Notes under the pieces: generated by a model
Told to the model about the DNA's origin: nothing
Database searches by the model: none
Seen by the model: the letters and a program-made list of their open reading frames with translations, nothing else
Assembly (NCBI RefSeq): GCF_001665295.1
Contig: NZ_LZSE01000129.1
Location: 17,890-81,889 of the forward strand
Reading direction: 5' to 3'
Length of the DNA stretch: 64,000 nt
DNA from: Mycobacterium sp. 1554424.7
Lineage (GTDB): Bacteria; Actinomycetota; Actinomycetes; Mycobacteriales; Mycobacteriaceae
Position numbers and translations under genes: made by a program
Part shown: positions 52,704-61,406 of the stretch, piece by piece
How positions within the stretch are numbered: position 1 is the stretch's first letter
Layout of the letters: each line of letters opens with the position of its first letter

Positions 52704-52853
52704 ATGGTTAACTTCACGCGTCGGGCGGCGCTTGCGGCGCTGGGCGCGACCGCGGCCGTGGGAGTGGGGTATGCGCTGCGCGGCGTCGGGCCCAGGGCAT
52801 TTCGGATCCGCCTGACCGACGGCGGCATGATGGGGCCCGGCGGCCGACCCTAA
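52704..52853 (+). CDS. 49-residue protein with Tat-like signal or membrane anchor
   Basis: The frame reads MVNFTRRAALAALGATAAVG, then VGYALRGVGPRAFRIRLTDG and ends GPGGRP. FTRRAALAALG resembles a twin-arginine signal with a hydrophobic core, but no clear cleavage site is seen, so it may stay in the membrane. GGGAGGT stands six bases before the ATG. The gene starts 67 bases after a BlaI-type operator. No family is recognised. Confidence 0.7.
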   Translation: MVNFTRRAALAALGATAAVGVGYALRGVGPRAFRIRLTDGGMMGPGGRP

Positions 52854-52905
52854 CCGCGATCCACCAGCGCAAGCGCCGACACTGGCGAGCGGCGGTGATC
52901 TTGTT

Positions 52906-52931
52906 CTACTATCTTGGTACATAGATAGTAG
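52906..52931 (+). promoter_or_regulatory. BlaI operator 3, in front of the SHOCT-like protein gene
   Basis: CTACTATCT and AGATAGTAG are perfect inverted repeats around eight bases, giving the most symmetrical of the three sites. The left half, TACTAT, fits a -10 box. The site is about 105 bases before the ATG at 53036. Confidence 0.75.
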
Positions 52932-53035
52932 GAGCCAGGAGTTGGGAGCGGCTTGGAAATTTCGGCTCAAAGTTCGCGACGCACAAAAGGATTCAAACAG
53001 TTGATAGACCGGTCCGAGGACAAGGAGTTCCGACG

Positions 53036-53278
53036 ATGATGTGGCATGGCGGAAATGGGTTCAGTTGGGTCGATTGCCTTCTGACGGTCCCGATGGTGAT
53101 GGTGTTGTGGGCTGCCGTCATCGCGGCGGGAGTCGTTGCGATGCGCTATCACCTCAGTGACCAACGCATCCCGGCCAGCAACACGGATTCGACTTCGGCT
53201 TCAGCTCAGTACGCGTCGACCGAAAGCCGGTCCCGGGGCGGGATTTACGACGACGAGTTTCACCGGCGATTGATGTAG
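53036..53278 (+). CDS. Small membrane protein with SHOCT-like tail
   Basis: This 80-residue protein starts MMWHGGNGFSWVDCLLTVPM and has one helix (LLTVPMVMVLWAAVIAAGVV). A Ser/Thr-rich linker follows, and the end GGIYDDEFHRRLM resembles the G-x-I-x-x-x-E/D-F/Y-x-x-R-L core of the SHOCT motif. His- and Met-rich starts joined to a helix and SHOCT tail are common in metal-resistance islands. Ribosome site AAGGAG lies about 14 bases before the first ATG. It follows BlaI operator 3. Confidence 0.72.
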   Translation: MMWHGGNGFSWVDCLLTVPMVMVLWAAVIAAGVVAMRYHLSDQRIPASNTDSTSASAQYASTESRSRGGIYDDEFHRRLM

Positions 53279-53329
53279 CCGTGATACCCACCCACAATGC
53301 GGCGGGTTATGCGTTGCCAGGGGCGCAGG

Positions 53330-53884
53330 TTATTGGTGTGGGGCCAGGATGCGGGCGGCGGCCTCGACGGCGGCGGCGCGGTTGACGGAGGGAAAGTTCG
53401 GAGGGTCGGTGGGCCAGCTGGCCCAGGCGGTTCCGATACCGAACAGCATGACAAGTAGTTGCTGGGGTGGCCATCGCCGGTCGATCAGGCCAGCGTCTTG
53501 GGCTGCCGCGATCACTGCGGCGTCGCGTTCGCGAATGTTGCGGCCGTCGATTTCGGGTTCATCAAGTCGGACGCCTTCGAGCCGTGCCCACGTGATCATG
53601 CGGAGGTGTTCGGGCATGCGGGTGGCCAAGTCGTAGATGTCGCCGGCGAATTCGGCGACCGCGTCGGCCCGCACGGAGATCGCGCCGAGGAACTCCGTCG
53701 CGTCAGCGGCAACGACGTGACGGAAGAGGGCTTCCTTGTCTCCGAAGTGGGCGTAGAGCCGCTCTTTGCTGGCGTTGGCGGATCTGGCGATCCGGTCGAT
53801 GCGGGCGCCGGCCAAGCCGAACTGGGCGAACTCGGCGCGGGCGGCGGCGATGATTTCGCTGCGCAGTTCGGTGCTATCTCTCAC
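53330..53884 (-). CDS. TetR-family transcriptional regulator
   Basis: This 184-residue protein has the TetR N-terminus (RSEIIAAARAEFAQFGLAGA, RIDRIARSANASKERLYAHF, GDKEALFRHVV) and an alpha-helical ligand domain. GTG at 53884 lies six bases after TATGCT (53,896 to 53,891), so the message is probably leaderless. It diverges from an acyltransferase gene, with an operator in the shared promoter. Confidence 0.9.
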   Translation of the reverse strand: MRDSTELRSEIIAAARAEFAQFGLAGARIDRIARSANASKERLYAHFGDKEALFRHVVAADATEFLGAISVRADAVAEFAGDIYDLATRMPEHLRMITWARLEGVRLDEPEIDGRNIRERDAAVIAAAQDAGLIDRRWPPQQLLVMLFGIGTAWASWPTDPPNFPSVNRAAAVEAAARILAPHQ

Positions 53885-53890
53885 AGGAAA

Positions 53891-53915
53891 AGCATAGCCG
53901 AACGAACCGGTTCGT
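53891..53915. promoter_or_regulatory. tetR promoter and operator (site 1)
   Basis: ACGAACCGGTTCGT at 53,902-53,915 is a perfect 14-base palindrome. Next to it on the minus strand is the -10 box TATGCT, six bases before the tetR GTG. The half-site ACGAA/TTCGT recurs with the same four-base spacing at 56,266-56,279. Binding here would control both tetR and the divergent acyltransferase gene. Confidence 0.75.
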
Positions 53916-53994
53916 CCGTTATTGTGACGGCATGGCTCGTAGCCGCAGGTGTTCGCATCGGGTGGGCGCTGTTTTTCGAGAGGAGATGACGACG

Positions 53995-54870
53995 ATGGCG
54001 AACGCTGCGTCGAGAACCGAGGAGATCATTGACCAGCCCGCGCGGGTGCGGGCGCTGCGCAAGGCCGTCGAGGGGCTCGCCGACGGTGTCTGGCCGGCGA
54101 TCCAGCTGGGCCGGCCCTATGTCGACGGTGTCGAAAACCTGCCCCCCGATGGACGGTTCTTGTTGGTGGGCAATCACACCCAGACCGGAATGGCCGAGGC
54201 CTGGTTGACGTGCTTGGCGGTCCGGCGCGCTACGGGCCGGCGGGTGCGCCCGCTCACTGAGCGCGGCATGGGGAACTTTCCCGGGCCGCTCGGTGATCTG
54301 TTGGCCGCCTGCGGCGGGGTGGTCGGCACCCGCGAGAACGCGGCAGAACTCATGGGTAACAACGAGACGGTGCTGGTCTTTCCCGGTGGTGGCCGCGAAT
54401 TGGCCAAGTTCAAAGGGGAAGAACACCAGCTCAAATGGCAGGGCCGTGCCGGGTTCGCCCGCGTGGCGATCGCCAACGACTACCCGATCGTGCCGGTGGG
54501 TCATGTCGGCGGAGACGACATCTACCACGGGCTGTATGAGCGCGACAGCGTGTGGGGGAAGTTGACCGAGAAGGTCGGTGAGATGCTGACCGGTAAGCCT
54601 GGCATGGCGATGCCGTTGGTGCGCGGAATGGGTCCCACCCTCCTCCCGAGCCCACAGCGACTGTATCTGCGGTTCGGCCCACCGATCGACACCGCTAAGC
54701 TCGACGGCGTCTCCGACGACGAGTGGGTGGAGACAGTGAAAAAGACCACCCAGACGGCATTGGAGACAATCCTGCAGGAACTGCTGGACGTTCGCGCTGA
54801 CGATCCCTACCGGCACCTCAACCCCCTGCAGTGGCGCCACGCCGCACGTCCTGGCACCGCAGCGTGGTGA
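53995..54870 (+). CDS. Lysophospholipid acyltransferase-like protein (DAGAT/PlsC type)
   Basis: This protein of about 291 residues has the acyltransferase block FLLVGNHTQTGMAEAWLTCL with His in GNHT, then GGVVGTRENAAELM, ETVLVFPGGGRELAKF and YPIVPVGHVGGDD, in the usual order of this family. The aspartate of the canonical NHxxxxD motif is replaced, as in DAGAT-like enzymes. It would move an acyl group from acyl-CoA to a lipid. ATG at 53995 is nine bases after AGGAG; the ATG at 53986 directly follows AGGAG and is less likely. Confidence 0.85.
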   Translation: MANAASRTEEIIDQPARVRALRKAVEGLADGVWPAIQLGRPYVDGVENLPPDGRFLLVGNHTQTGMAEAWLTCLAVRRATGRRVRPLTERGMGNFPGPLGDLLAACGGVVGTRENAAELMGNNETVLVFPGGGRELAKFKGEEHQLKWQGRAGFARVAIANDYPIVPVGHVGGDDIYHGLYERDSVWGKLTEKVGEMLTGKPGMAMPLVRGMGPTLLPSPQRLYLRFGPPIDTAKLDGVSDDEWVETVKKTTQTALETILQELLDVRADDPYRHLNPLQWRHAARPGTAAW

Positions 54871-55089
54871 GGCACGGCGCCGCACCGCGGGCGCTGACCG
54901 CCTACGGGCAGCGGCGATGCTCCGGACGGGTGGCGCTAAGGGGCGCTTCACGGTGGGCCGGCGAGAACGAGTACTCGCCCGCGGCGAGTTTGCCGTGCTT
55001 TGCCAAACGCGGCGTCCTTACCCGAGAGGCGGGCACCGCTCGCGGGCTGAGCACCGTGGCGGCGTGGAGCCAGTGTTGACGGCCGGCGC

Positions 55090-55657
55090 ATGCCGCCGCT
55101 GACTTTTTTACCCGCACTGCCGAGCGCCGCTGTTTTTAGCGGTACTGGCAGTAATCGTGATCGTGTCTTCGATCCCGATCGCCAACATCGCCTTTCCGGT
55201 CGAACCCTTGCTAATGGCCGCCGTGTTGTCCGAGCATGATCACGCACCGATCCTGGCCCTGATCGCCGTCACGACCGGCGCAGCCGTGGTCGGTGACCTG
55301 GTGTGCTACGGCTTAGGACGGGCGTTCGGGCGCCAACTGCTCAACCTGCGGCTCGTGCGACGCGCACGCGGGCAAGTTGCCGGTGCACACCGTAGGGTCC
55401 ATCACCGCGGCGTATCAGCCTCGATGATGCTTCAGCGCTGGGTGCCCCCGACCCGCGGCCTGGCGCCCGTGCTAATTGGCGCAGCGCGACACCGGATCGG
55501 CCATTTCGTCTGCTAGTCGACGATCGCCGGCGCCGTCTGGACGTCGATCCTCATTCTCGGCACCCACCTGGGCGGACCGGCATTGGTGGCGGCCATCCCC
55601 GCGGCAATGACCATCCTGCTCGCCGTCCAAGGCGCACGACGCCTCCTCAACTGGTGA
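55090..55657 (+). pseudogene. Broken DedA-family membrane protein gene
   Basis: An ATG at 55090 starts MPPLTFLPALPSA, but the continuation expected for the family (LFLAVLAVIVIVSSIPIANI, then AFPVEPLLMAAV and GDLVCYGLGRAFGRQLL) lies in another frame, so a frameshift near 55,120-55,135 is likely. Further on, the frame stops at TAG (55,514-55,516), yet the next codons read STIAGAVWTSILILGTHLGG, then AVQGARRLLNW to a TGA at 55655-55657, which is a plausible DedA C-terminus. One frameshift and one nonsense change therefore separate it from a working gene. It lies in line with the acyltransferase gene. Confidence 0.6.
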
Positions 55658-55825
55658 AGAAAACGCCGAGCCCGCACCACTGTCTGACGCACCGACCAGC
55701 CCGATCGCCGGCTCGCCGAGAAGACGACGGCTGGCGTGCCCGCGAGAACTTAGTGGGGCGAGCGGTGGCCCATCTCGAGACGCCCGCCGAGGCGGACCAC
55801 CGCTCGCTCGTCGATCAGCTCCCCA

Positions 55826-56104
55826 TCAGAATCCCGGTGGGGGCCCACCCGGACCACCAGGACCATGCGGTCCCGGCCCCAACGGACCGCCTGGCGGAGG
55901 GGGACCACCCGGACCCCCACCAGGACCACCAGGACCACCAGGACCACCAGGACCACCCCACGGTCCAGGACCACCCGGTCCGGGCGCTCCCGGCCCCGGC
56001 GGTGGCGGCGGGTCAGCGCCAGCCACTCCGGCAGCGAAGCCACTCGCCGCCACCCCGACGACGGCGGCGAGCAATGAGCCCGCGACCACGTTCTTGAAAT
56101 TCAT
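55826..56104 (-). CDS. Small secreted Gly/Pro-rich protein
   Basis: This 92-residue protein has a signal peptide MNFKNVVAGSLLAAVVGVAA, then SGFAAGVAGADPPPPPG, with cleavage likely after AGA. The mature part is almost only Gly and Pro (repeats of GGP, GPGG and PPPPGG), with a short GPHGP near the end. The DNA has four direct nine-base units (ACCACCAGG as read on the plus strand). ATG at 56104 follows GAGGAAG. The cell wall would be the location. Function unknown. Confidence 0.75.
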   Translation of the reverse strand: MNFKNVVAGSLLAAVVGVAASGFAAGVAGADPPPPPGPGAPGPGGPGPWGGPGGPGGPGGPGGGPGGPPPPGGPLGPGPHGPGGPGGPPPGF

Positions 56105-56539
56105 CTTTGCGCTTCCTCTATCTCTCGTTGGATCCACTGACATGCCGCTGAACGGACCGGCGGTGCGGTCCGTCGCGCGGCAACGACGCCGACACGCGCC
56201 GACAAGCCACGGAATTCGCAACGACTGAACGACCTCTATGCGCGACCATCCAAGAACCGTACCAAACGAAGTAGTTCGTTTGGCATGTTAGGGACGTCGA
56301 CACCCTCAGACCGGGGCCCGAGATTCGGATTTCTTGTCTCCGCAATTCGCGTGCAGGTGCGGCCAGTGATAGAGCCACCAGCGTTGGCGGCCCCCGCTGG
56401 CACGGAGAGCGACGCTTCCGATGAAAGTTCAGGATTGACGCCGGGGCGACGCGGGGTTGACAGCAGACCCCAACCAAGCGAATCCATCCCAGCCCGTAAC
56501 GATTTCCCGCCCGGCCTACAAGCCCACCTGGGCAAGCTT
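56105..56539. other. Intergenic region with a TetR-type dyad
   Basis: About 435 bases. A perfect 9-base inverted repeat (56,262-56,283) is the only structure I find. On the minus strand TACGGT (about 56,261 to 56,256) just after the dyad fits a -10 box for the small secreted protein, which would give a leader of about 140 bases. No open frame with a ribosome site is seen on the plus strand. Confidence 0.5.
56262..56283. promoter_or_regulatory. TetR-type operator, site 2
   Basis: CCAAACGAA and TTCGTTTGG enclose GTAG. The core ACGAA-N4-TTCGT has the same half-sites and spacing as the palindrome in front of tetR at 53,902-53,915. It lies upstream of the Gly/Pro-rich protein gene on the minus strand. 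Confidence 0.65.
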
Positions 56540-57832
<1,293 letters not shown>

Positions 57833-57908
57833 TTACTGCGCATTTCGCTATTGTTCTGTTCAGATTTGCCGCTTCCAAAACGGCGCGACCACCAAGAAAG
57901 GGAATCGA

Positions 57909-58271
57909 ATGCCCTTAACTCGCTGGCTGGCCGCGTTGGCCGTCCCCTCGATGGCCGGCGCCGCGCTGTTCGGCAGCGCCGCGACCGCGGGTGCCACGAC
58001 CCCCCAAGATGAGGCGTACCTCGCGCAACTGCGCGCCGTCGGCCTTTCTTGGCCGCCGCAGACGGAAGAGGCGCTGATCGGTGAGGCGCACCTGATCTGC
58101 TACGACCTCACGTGGGGTTGGACCCCCCAACAGATCGCCGACGACGTTCACGCGCACTTGAACGCGAGGGGCGTGACGTTGTTGGACGTCGGAACCATGG
58201 TCAACGCCGCACACTCCACCTATTGCCCCGGCAATGTGTGCGACGCGCCCACCCTTTGCACCGGGATTTGA
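57909..58271 (+). CDS. Secreted DUF732 protein
   Basis: This 120-residue protein has a signal peptide (WLAALAVPSMAGAALFGSAA, cleaved near TAGA-TT). The DUF732 module has DEAYLAQLRAVGLSWPPQTE, AHLICYDLTWGWTPQQIADD and a final pair of Cys (STYCPGNVCDAPTLC). Such small exported proteins are frequent in mycobacteria and without known function. Ribosome site AAGAAAGGGA precedes the ATG. Confidence 0.88.
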   Translation: MPLTRWLAALAVPSMAGAALFGSAATAGATTPQDEAYLAQLRAVGLSWPPQTEEALIGEAHLICYDLTWGWTPQQIADDVHAHLNARGVTLLDVGTMVNAAHSTYCPGNVCDAPTLCTGI

Positions 58272-58310
58272 CCCGTCCCTTGCTCAGAGAGCGCCTTCGC
58301 TAAAGGCTGC

Positions 58311-58730
58311 TCAGCACCTGGCCGACGCCTCGGCGCCGAGCGGCTCGGGACTCGTGCCGAAGGTTTCCGAGTCGGACAGGACGGTGTAGACCTCCCACCT
58401 TTCGCCGGCGGGTCCGGTCACCCAGGCCTTGTCCTGCGTGGCGTAGCAACACGTGGTGCCGATCTGCTCCTCGGGGAGCAGCCCGTCGCTCGCGAGCCGG
58501 CCGATTTCTTCGTGCACTTTCTCGGTTGTTTCCACTTCGACGCCGAGGTGGTTGAGAGTGCCGCCGTGGCCCGGATTTTCCAGCAGCACCAGTTTCAGTG
58601 GGGGCTCGGCGATCGCGAAGTTCGCGTAGCCGGGTTTGACCTTGGCCGGTTCGGTGTCGAACAGCCTGGAGTAAAACGCGATTGCCTCGCCGAGGTCGTC
58701 GACGTTGAGGGCCAGCTGCACGCGAGACAT
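58311..58730 (-). CDS. cadI: CadI/ArsI-like vicinal oxygen chelate protein
   Basis: This 139-residue protein is very similar to M. tuberculosis CadI (Rv2641): MSRVQLALNVDDLGEAIAFY, KVKPGYANFAIAEPPLKLVL, LNHLGVEVE (metal His) and GTTCCYATQDKAWVTGPAGE with the paired Cys. In ArsI proteins the Cys pair binds trivalent organoarsenicals before C-As bond cleavage. CadI is induced by cadmium. It is last in the arsenic operon. Confidence 0.87.
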   Translation of the reverse strand: MSRVQLALNVDDLGEAIAFYSRLFDTEPAKVKPGYANFAIAEPPLKLVLLENPGHGGTLNHLGVEVETTEKVHEEIGRLASDGLLPEEQIGTTCCYATQDKAWVTGPAGERWEVYTVLSDSETFGTSPEPLGAEASARC

Positions 58731-58754
58731 GATGGTTCCTTCCTTCGGTGCGAA

Positions 58755-59171
58755 TTATGTAGTTGTGGCGTTGGGCAGGAGTTCGGCGACCAGTGACGCG
58801 ACGCGCTCGGCGATCTCGTCGCGGATCGCCCGCACGGTGGCCAGGGGTTGGCCGGCGGGGTCGGGAAGTTTCCAGTCGCGGTAGGACACCCCCGGAAAGT
58901 AGGGGCAGGCGTCGCCGCAGCCCATGGTGATCACGACGTCGCTGGTCTGGACCGACTCGGCGGTCAGGACCTTGGGGGTGGCTGCGGTGATGTCGACGCC
59001 GAGCTCGGCCATCGCCGCGACGACGACTGGGTTGATCCGATCGGCGGGTTCGGTTCCGGCGGAGCGAACTTCGATGCGATCGCCCGCCGCGCGATTGAGC
59101 AGGGCGGCGGCCATCTGCGAGCGTCCGGCGTTGTGGACGCAGACGAACAACACGCTGGGCTTATCGGGCAC
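58755..59171 (-). CDS. arsC: Arsenate reductase (low-molecular-weight phosphatase type)
   Basis: This 138-residue protein has the P-loop VLFVCVHNAGRSQMAAALLN (CxxxxxR with the nucleophilic Cys), MGCGDACPYFPG with the later Cys, and WKLPDPAGQPLATVRAIRDE with the acid Asp. It reduces arsenate to arsenite, with thiol or mycothiol help. GTG at 59171 lies inside the last codons of the permease gene. In M. tuberculosis the two functions are fused in one protein as I recall (Rv2643); here they are separate and overlapping. Confidence 0.9.
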   Translation of the reverse strand: MPDKPSVLFVCVHNAGRSQMAAALLNRAAGDRIEVRSAGTEPADRINPVVVAAMAELGVDITAATPKVLTAESVQTSDVVITMGCGDACPYFPGVSYRDWKLPDPAGQPLATVRAIRDEIAERVASLVAELLPNATTT

Positions 59172-60267
59172 CGGCCCGGCCCCCTCGGTCCGGTTGCGAC
59201 CCGAATAGCCGGGAGCGCATCGCCAGGGAAACGTAGACGAGCCCAACCAGCACGGGCACTTCGATCAGCGGTCCGACCACCCCAGCCAGGGCTTGCCCCG
59301 ATGCCGCGCCGTAGGTGGCGATCGCCACCGCGATGGCCAGTTCGAAATTGTTGCCGGCGGCCGTGAACGCCAGGGTGACGGTGCGGGCGTAGCCGAACCG
59401 CAGCAGGAAGCCGAGGCCGTAACCGCCGGCCCACATGATCGCGAAGTAGGCCAGCAGGGGCACGGCGATGCGGGCGACATCCCATGGGCGGCTGGTGATT
59501 TGGTGGCCCTGCAACGCGAACAGGATGACGATGGTGAACAACAAGCCGTACAGGGCCCAAGGGCCGATTCGGGGCAGGAACGTCGCCTCGTACCAGCGCC
59601 GACCCTTGACCCGTTCGCCCAGTCGGCGCGACAGGTATCCCGCCAACAGCGGGATACCGAGGAAGATGACCACGGATTTCGCGATCTGCCAGGGGGACAC
59701 TGCGATGCCGGTGCGCGGCAGGCCCAACCAGCCAGGCAGCACCGACAGGTAGAACCAGCCCAGCACGGCGAACATGACGACCTGAAAGAGCGAGTTCAAC
59801 GCGACCAGGACGGCCGCGGCTTCGCGGTCGCCACGGGCCAGGTCGTTCCAGATGATGACCATGGCGATGCAGCGGGCCAGCCCCACGATGATCAGTCCCG
59901 TGCGGTAGGCGGGCAGATCGGCGAGCAGTAGCCACGCGAGCGTGAACATCACCGCGGGCCCGATCAGCCAGTTGAGCACCAGCGAGGGCACCATCAGTCC
60001 GCGGTCGCTGGTGACCTCCTCCAGCCGGTCGTAGCGCACTTTCGCCAGCACCGGATACATCATCACCAGCAGACCCACGGCGATCGGCAATGAAATACCT
60101 TGGACCTCAACGGCACTCAACGCCGACCCGAGGCCCGGCACGAGTCGGCCCAGCAGTAGACCCGCGGCCATCGCGACGCCGATCCACACCGGCAGGAGCC
60201 GATCGAGGGTCGAAAGCCGGGTTGCTAACGCCTCCGGGGCGGATACCGGCGTCGGGGTTTGAGTCAC
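59161..60267 (-). CDS. ACR3-type arsenite efflux permease
   Basis: This 368-residue membrane protein has ten helices. Signature segments are LLVMMYPVLAKVRYDRLEEV, GLARCIAMVIIWNDLARGDR (the conserved Cys of ACR3) and TLAFTAAGNNFELAIAVAIA (with the conserved Glu). It pumps arsenite out of the cell. GTG at 60267 overlaps the arsR stop as GTGA. Confidence 0.93.
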   Translation of the reverse strand: MTQTPTPVSAPEALATRLSTLDRLLPVWIGVAMAAGLLLGRLVPGLGSALSAVEVQGISLPIAVGLLVMMYPVLAKVRYDRLEEVTSDRGLMVPSLVLNWLIGPAVMFTLAWLLLADLPAYRTGLIIVGLARCIAMVIIWNDLARGDREAAAVLVALNSLFQVVMFAVLGWFYLSVLPGWLGLPRTGIAVSPWQIAKSVVIFLGIPLLAGYLSRRLGERVKGRRWYEATFLPRIGPWALYGLLFTIVILFALQGHQITSRPWDVARIAVPLLAYFAIMWAGGYGLGFLLRFGYARTVTLAFTAAGNNFELAIAVAIATYGAASGQALAGVVGPLIEVPVLVGLVYVSLAMRSRLFGSQPDRGGRAGAR

Positions 60268-60629
60268 GGCCCGCACCCGGATGTCGTCGCCAACGGTTCG
60301 TCGTCGACGCGCAGGGCCGAAGAAAGCTGGCGCAGCGCCGATGGAATCACCCAGTAATAAACCCAAGTGCCGCGGCGCTCACAGCCCAGCAGCCCGGCCG
60401 AGCGCAGCAGCTTGAGGTGGTGGGAAATCGTTGGCTGGGAAACGTCGAAGGTGGTTGAGATCTCACACACGCAGGCCTCCCCGCCAGGGTGGCTGGCGAT
60501 CAGGCTCAGCAGCCGCAGGCGCACCGGATCGGCCAGTGCCTTGAACATCGCCGCCAACTCCGCGGCCTGCGACGCCCCCAGGGCGGTCACGCTCAGCGCG
60601 GGACAACATGCAGTGGCCTGATTCGACAT
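60264..60629 (-). CDS. arsR: ArsR-family arsenic-responsive repressor
   Basis: This 121-residue winged-helix repressor has MFKALADPVRLRLLSLIASH, then GGEACVCEISTTFDVSQPTI (the CxC of the metal site in helix 3) and SHHLKLLRSAGLLGCERRGT. A CC pair near the N-terminus (QATACCPAL) and a late Cys could add ligands. It leads the operon and would leave its operator when arsenite binds. Confidence 0.93.
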   Translation of the reverse strand: MSNQATACCPALSVTALGASQAAELAAMFKALADPVRLRLLSLIASHPGGEACVCEISTTFDVSQPTISHHLKLLRSAGLLGCERRGTWVYYWVIPSALRQLSSALRVDDEPLATTSGCGP

Positions 60630-60656
60630 CCTTCTATATAAACATCTATCGAATCA
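60619..60656 (-). promoter_or_regulatory. ars operon promoter-operator region
   Basis: TGATTCGA (60,619-60,626) and TCGAATCA (60,649-60,656) form an 8-base inverted repeat around 22 bases that hold an AT-rich core (TCTATATAAACATCTA, itself with a direct repeat TCTA). AT-rich dyads of this sort bind ArsR proteins. The left arm lies over the arsR ATG. Confidence 0.6.
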
Positions 60657-60675
60657 GCCCGCAACCATGCCCTGA

Positions 60676-61242
60676 TCAGTTGTGTTTCGCCTCGTAGCGC
60701 AGCAGGACCGTGCCGCCCGGGAAGGTGCGGTTCTCCAATAGCCGCAGCGAGATCCACGACGGCAGCGTCGGGAAGAACGGGGTGCCGCCGCCCACGGCGG
60801 TGGGCGTGACCACGACCCGGTACTCATCCACCAGTCCGGCCTGCACGATCGGTGCGGCCAGCGTCGCGCCGGCCACCTCCAGCCTGCCGTCGGTTTCGGC
60901 TTTCAGCTTCGTCACCACCTCGACCGGGTCGCCGCGTTCCAAGCGGGAGTTCCAGTCGACGGATTCCAGGGTGCGCGAGAACACGACCTTGGGCATGTCG
61001 CGCCAGATGTTCGCGAAGTCGACGATCAAAGGAGTGGCGTCCGGGGCCTGGTCGGCGGTCGGCCAGTACGCGGACATCAGCTCGTACAGCCGCCGACCGT
61101 AGAACGATAGGGCGGTCTCCCGCTCGAGGTCGTTCCAGTACTGGTGCAGCTCTTCACTCGGCTCGGACCAGTCGATGTTGCCCTGCGCGTCGGCGATGTA
61201 CCCGTCCACCGACACGTTGAAGCCATAGCTGAGTTGGCCCAT
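60676..61242 (-). CDS. Dihydrofolate reductase/RibD C-terminal-domain protein
   Basis: This 188-residue protein starts MGQLSYGFNVSVDGYIADAQ and has LSFYGRRLYELMSAYWP, PKVVFSRTLESVDWNSRL, and the C-terminal VDEYRVVVTPTAVGGGTPFF. This is the RibD_C (PF01872) fold seen in many stand-alone proteins of uncertain substrate (YwjB/YyaP-like). It is not part of the arsenic operon by sense of its own: its stop is 47 bases to the right of the arsR start and it reads toward that operon. Confidence 0.85.
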   Translation of the reverse strand: MGQLSYGFNVSVDGYIADAQGNIDWSEPSEELHQYWNDLERETALSFYGRRLYELMSAYWPTADQAPDATPLIVDFANIWRDMPKVVFSRTLESVDWNSRLERGDPVEVVTKLKAETDGRLEVAGATLAAPIVQAGLVDEYRVVVTPTAVGGGTPFFPTLPSWISLRLLENRTFPGGTVLLRYEAKHN

Positions 61243-61332
61243 GCAGATCAGACTGCACCGGAGGGCAAAACTCATCGCGACCCCGGGGCCGAGCACGCTC
61301 GGATCCGAAGCCCCGTTGTCCGATTAGTTAAG

Positions 61333-61406
61333 TGCCCCCAGTCGGACTCGAACCGACACTGGGCGGATTTTAAGTCCGCTGCCTCTGCCAATTGGGCTAT
61401 GGGGGC
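61333..61406 (-). tRNA. tRNA with anticodon UAA (Leu), 74 bases, class I shape
   Basis: Read on the minus strand it has a 7-base acceptor stem (GCCCCCA with TGGGGGC), a D-arm with GGC, the anticodon arm GCGGA-CTTAAAA-TCCGC with anticodon TAA, a five-base variable loop (CCAGT) and the T-arm GTCGG-TTCGAGT-CCGAC. The discriminator base is A and CCA is not encoded. The anticodon predicts leucine, but leucine tRNAs normally have a long variable arm, which this one lacks. Confidence 0.9.

Noticed and set aside
55917-55960. Repeated ACCACCAGG units looked like a small CRISPR or VNTR array
   Set aside because: Units are nine bases with no spacers and code GGP repeats of the secreted protein, so this is a coding repeat. 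No CRISPR array or cas gene is seen.
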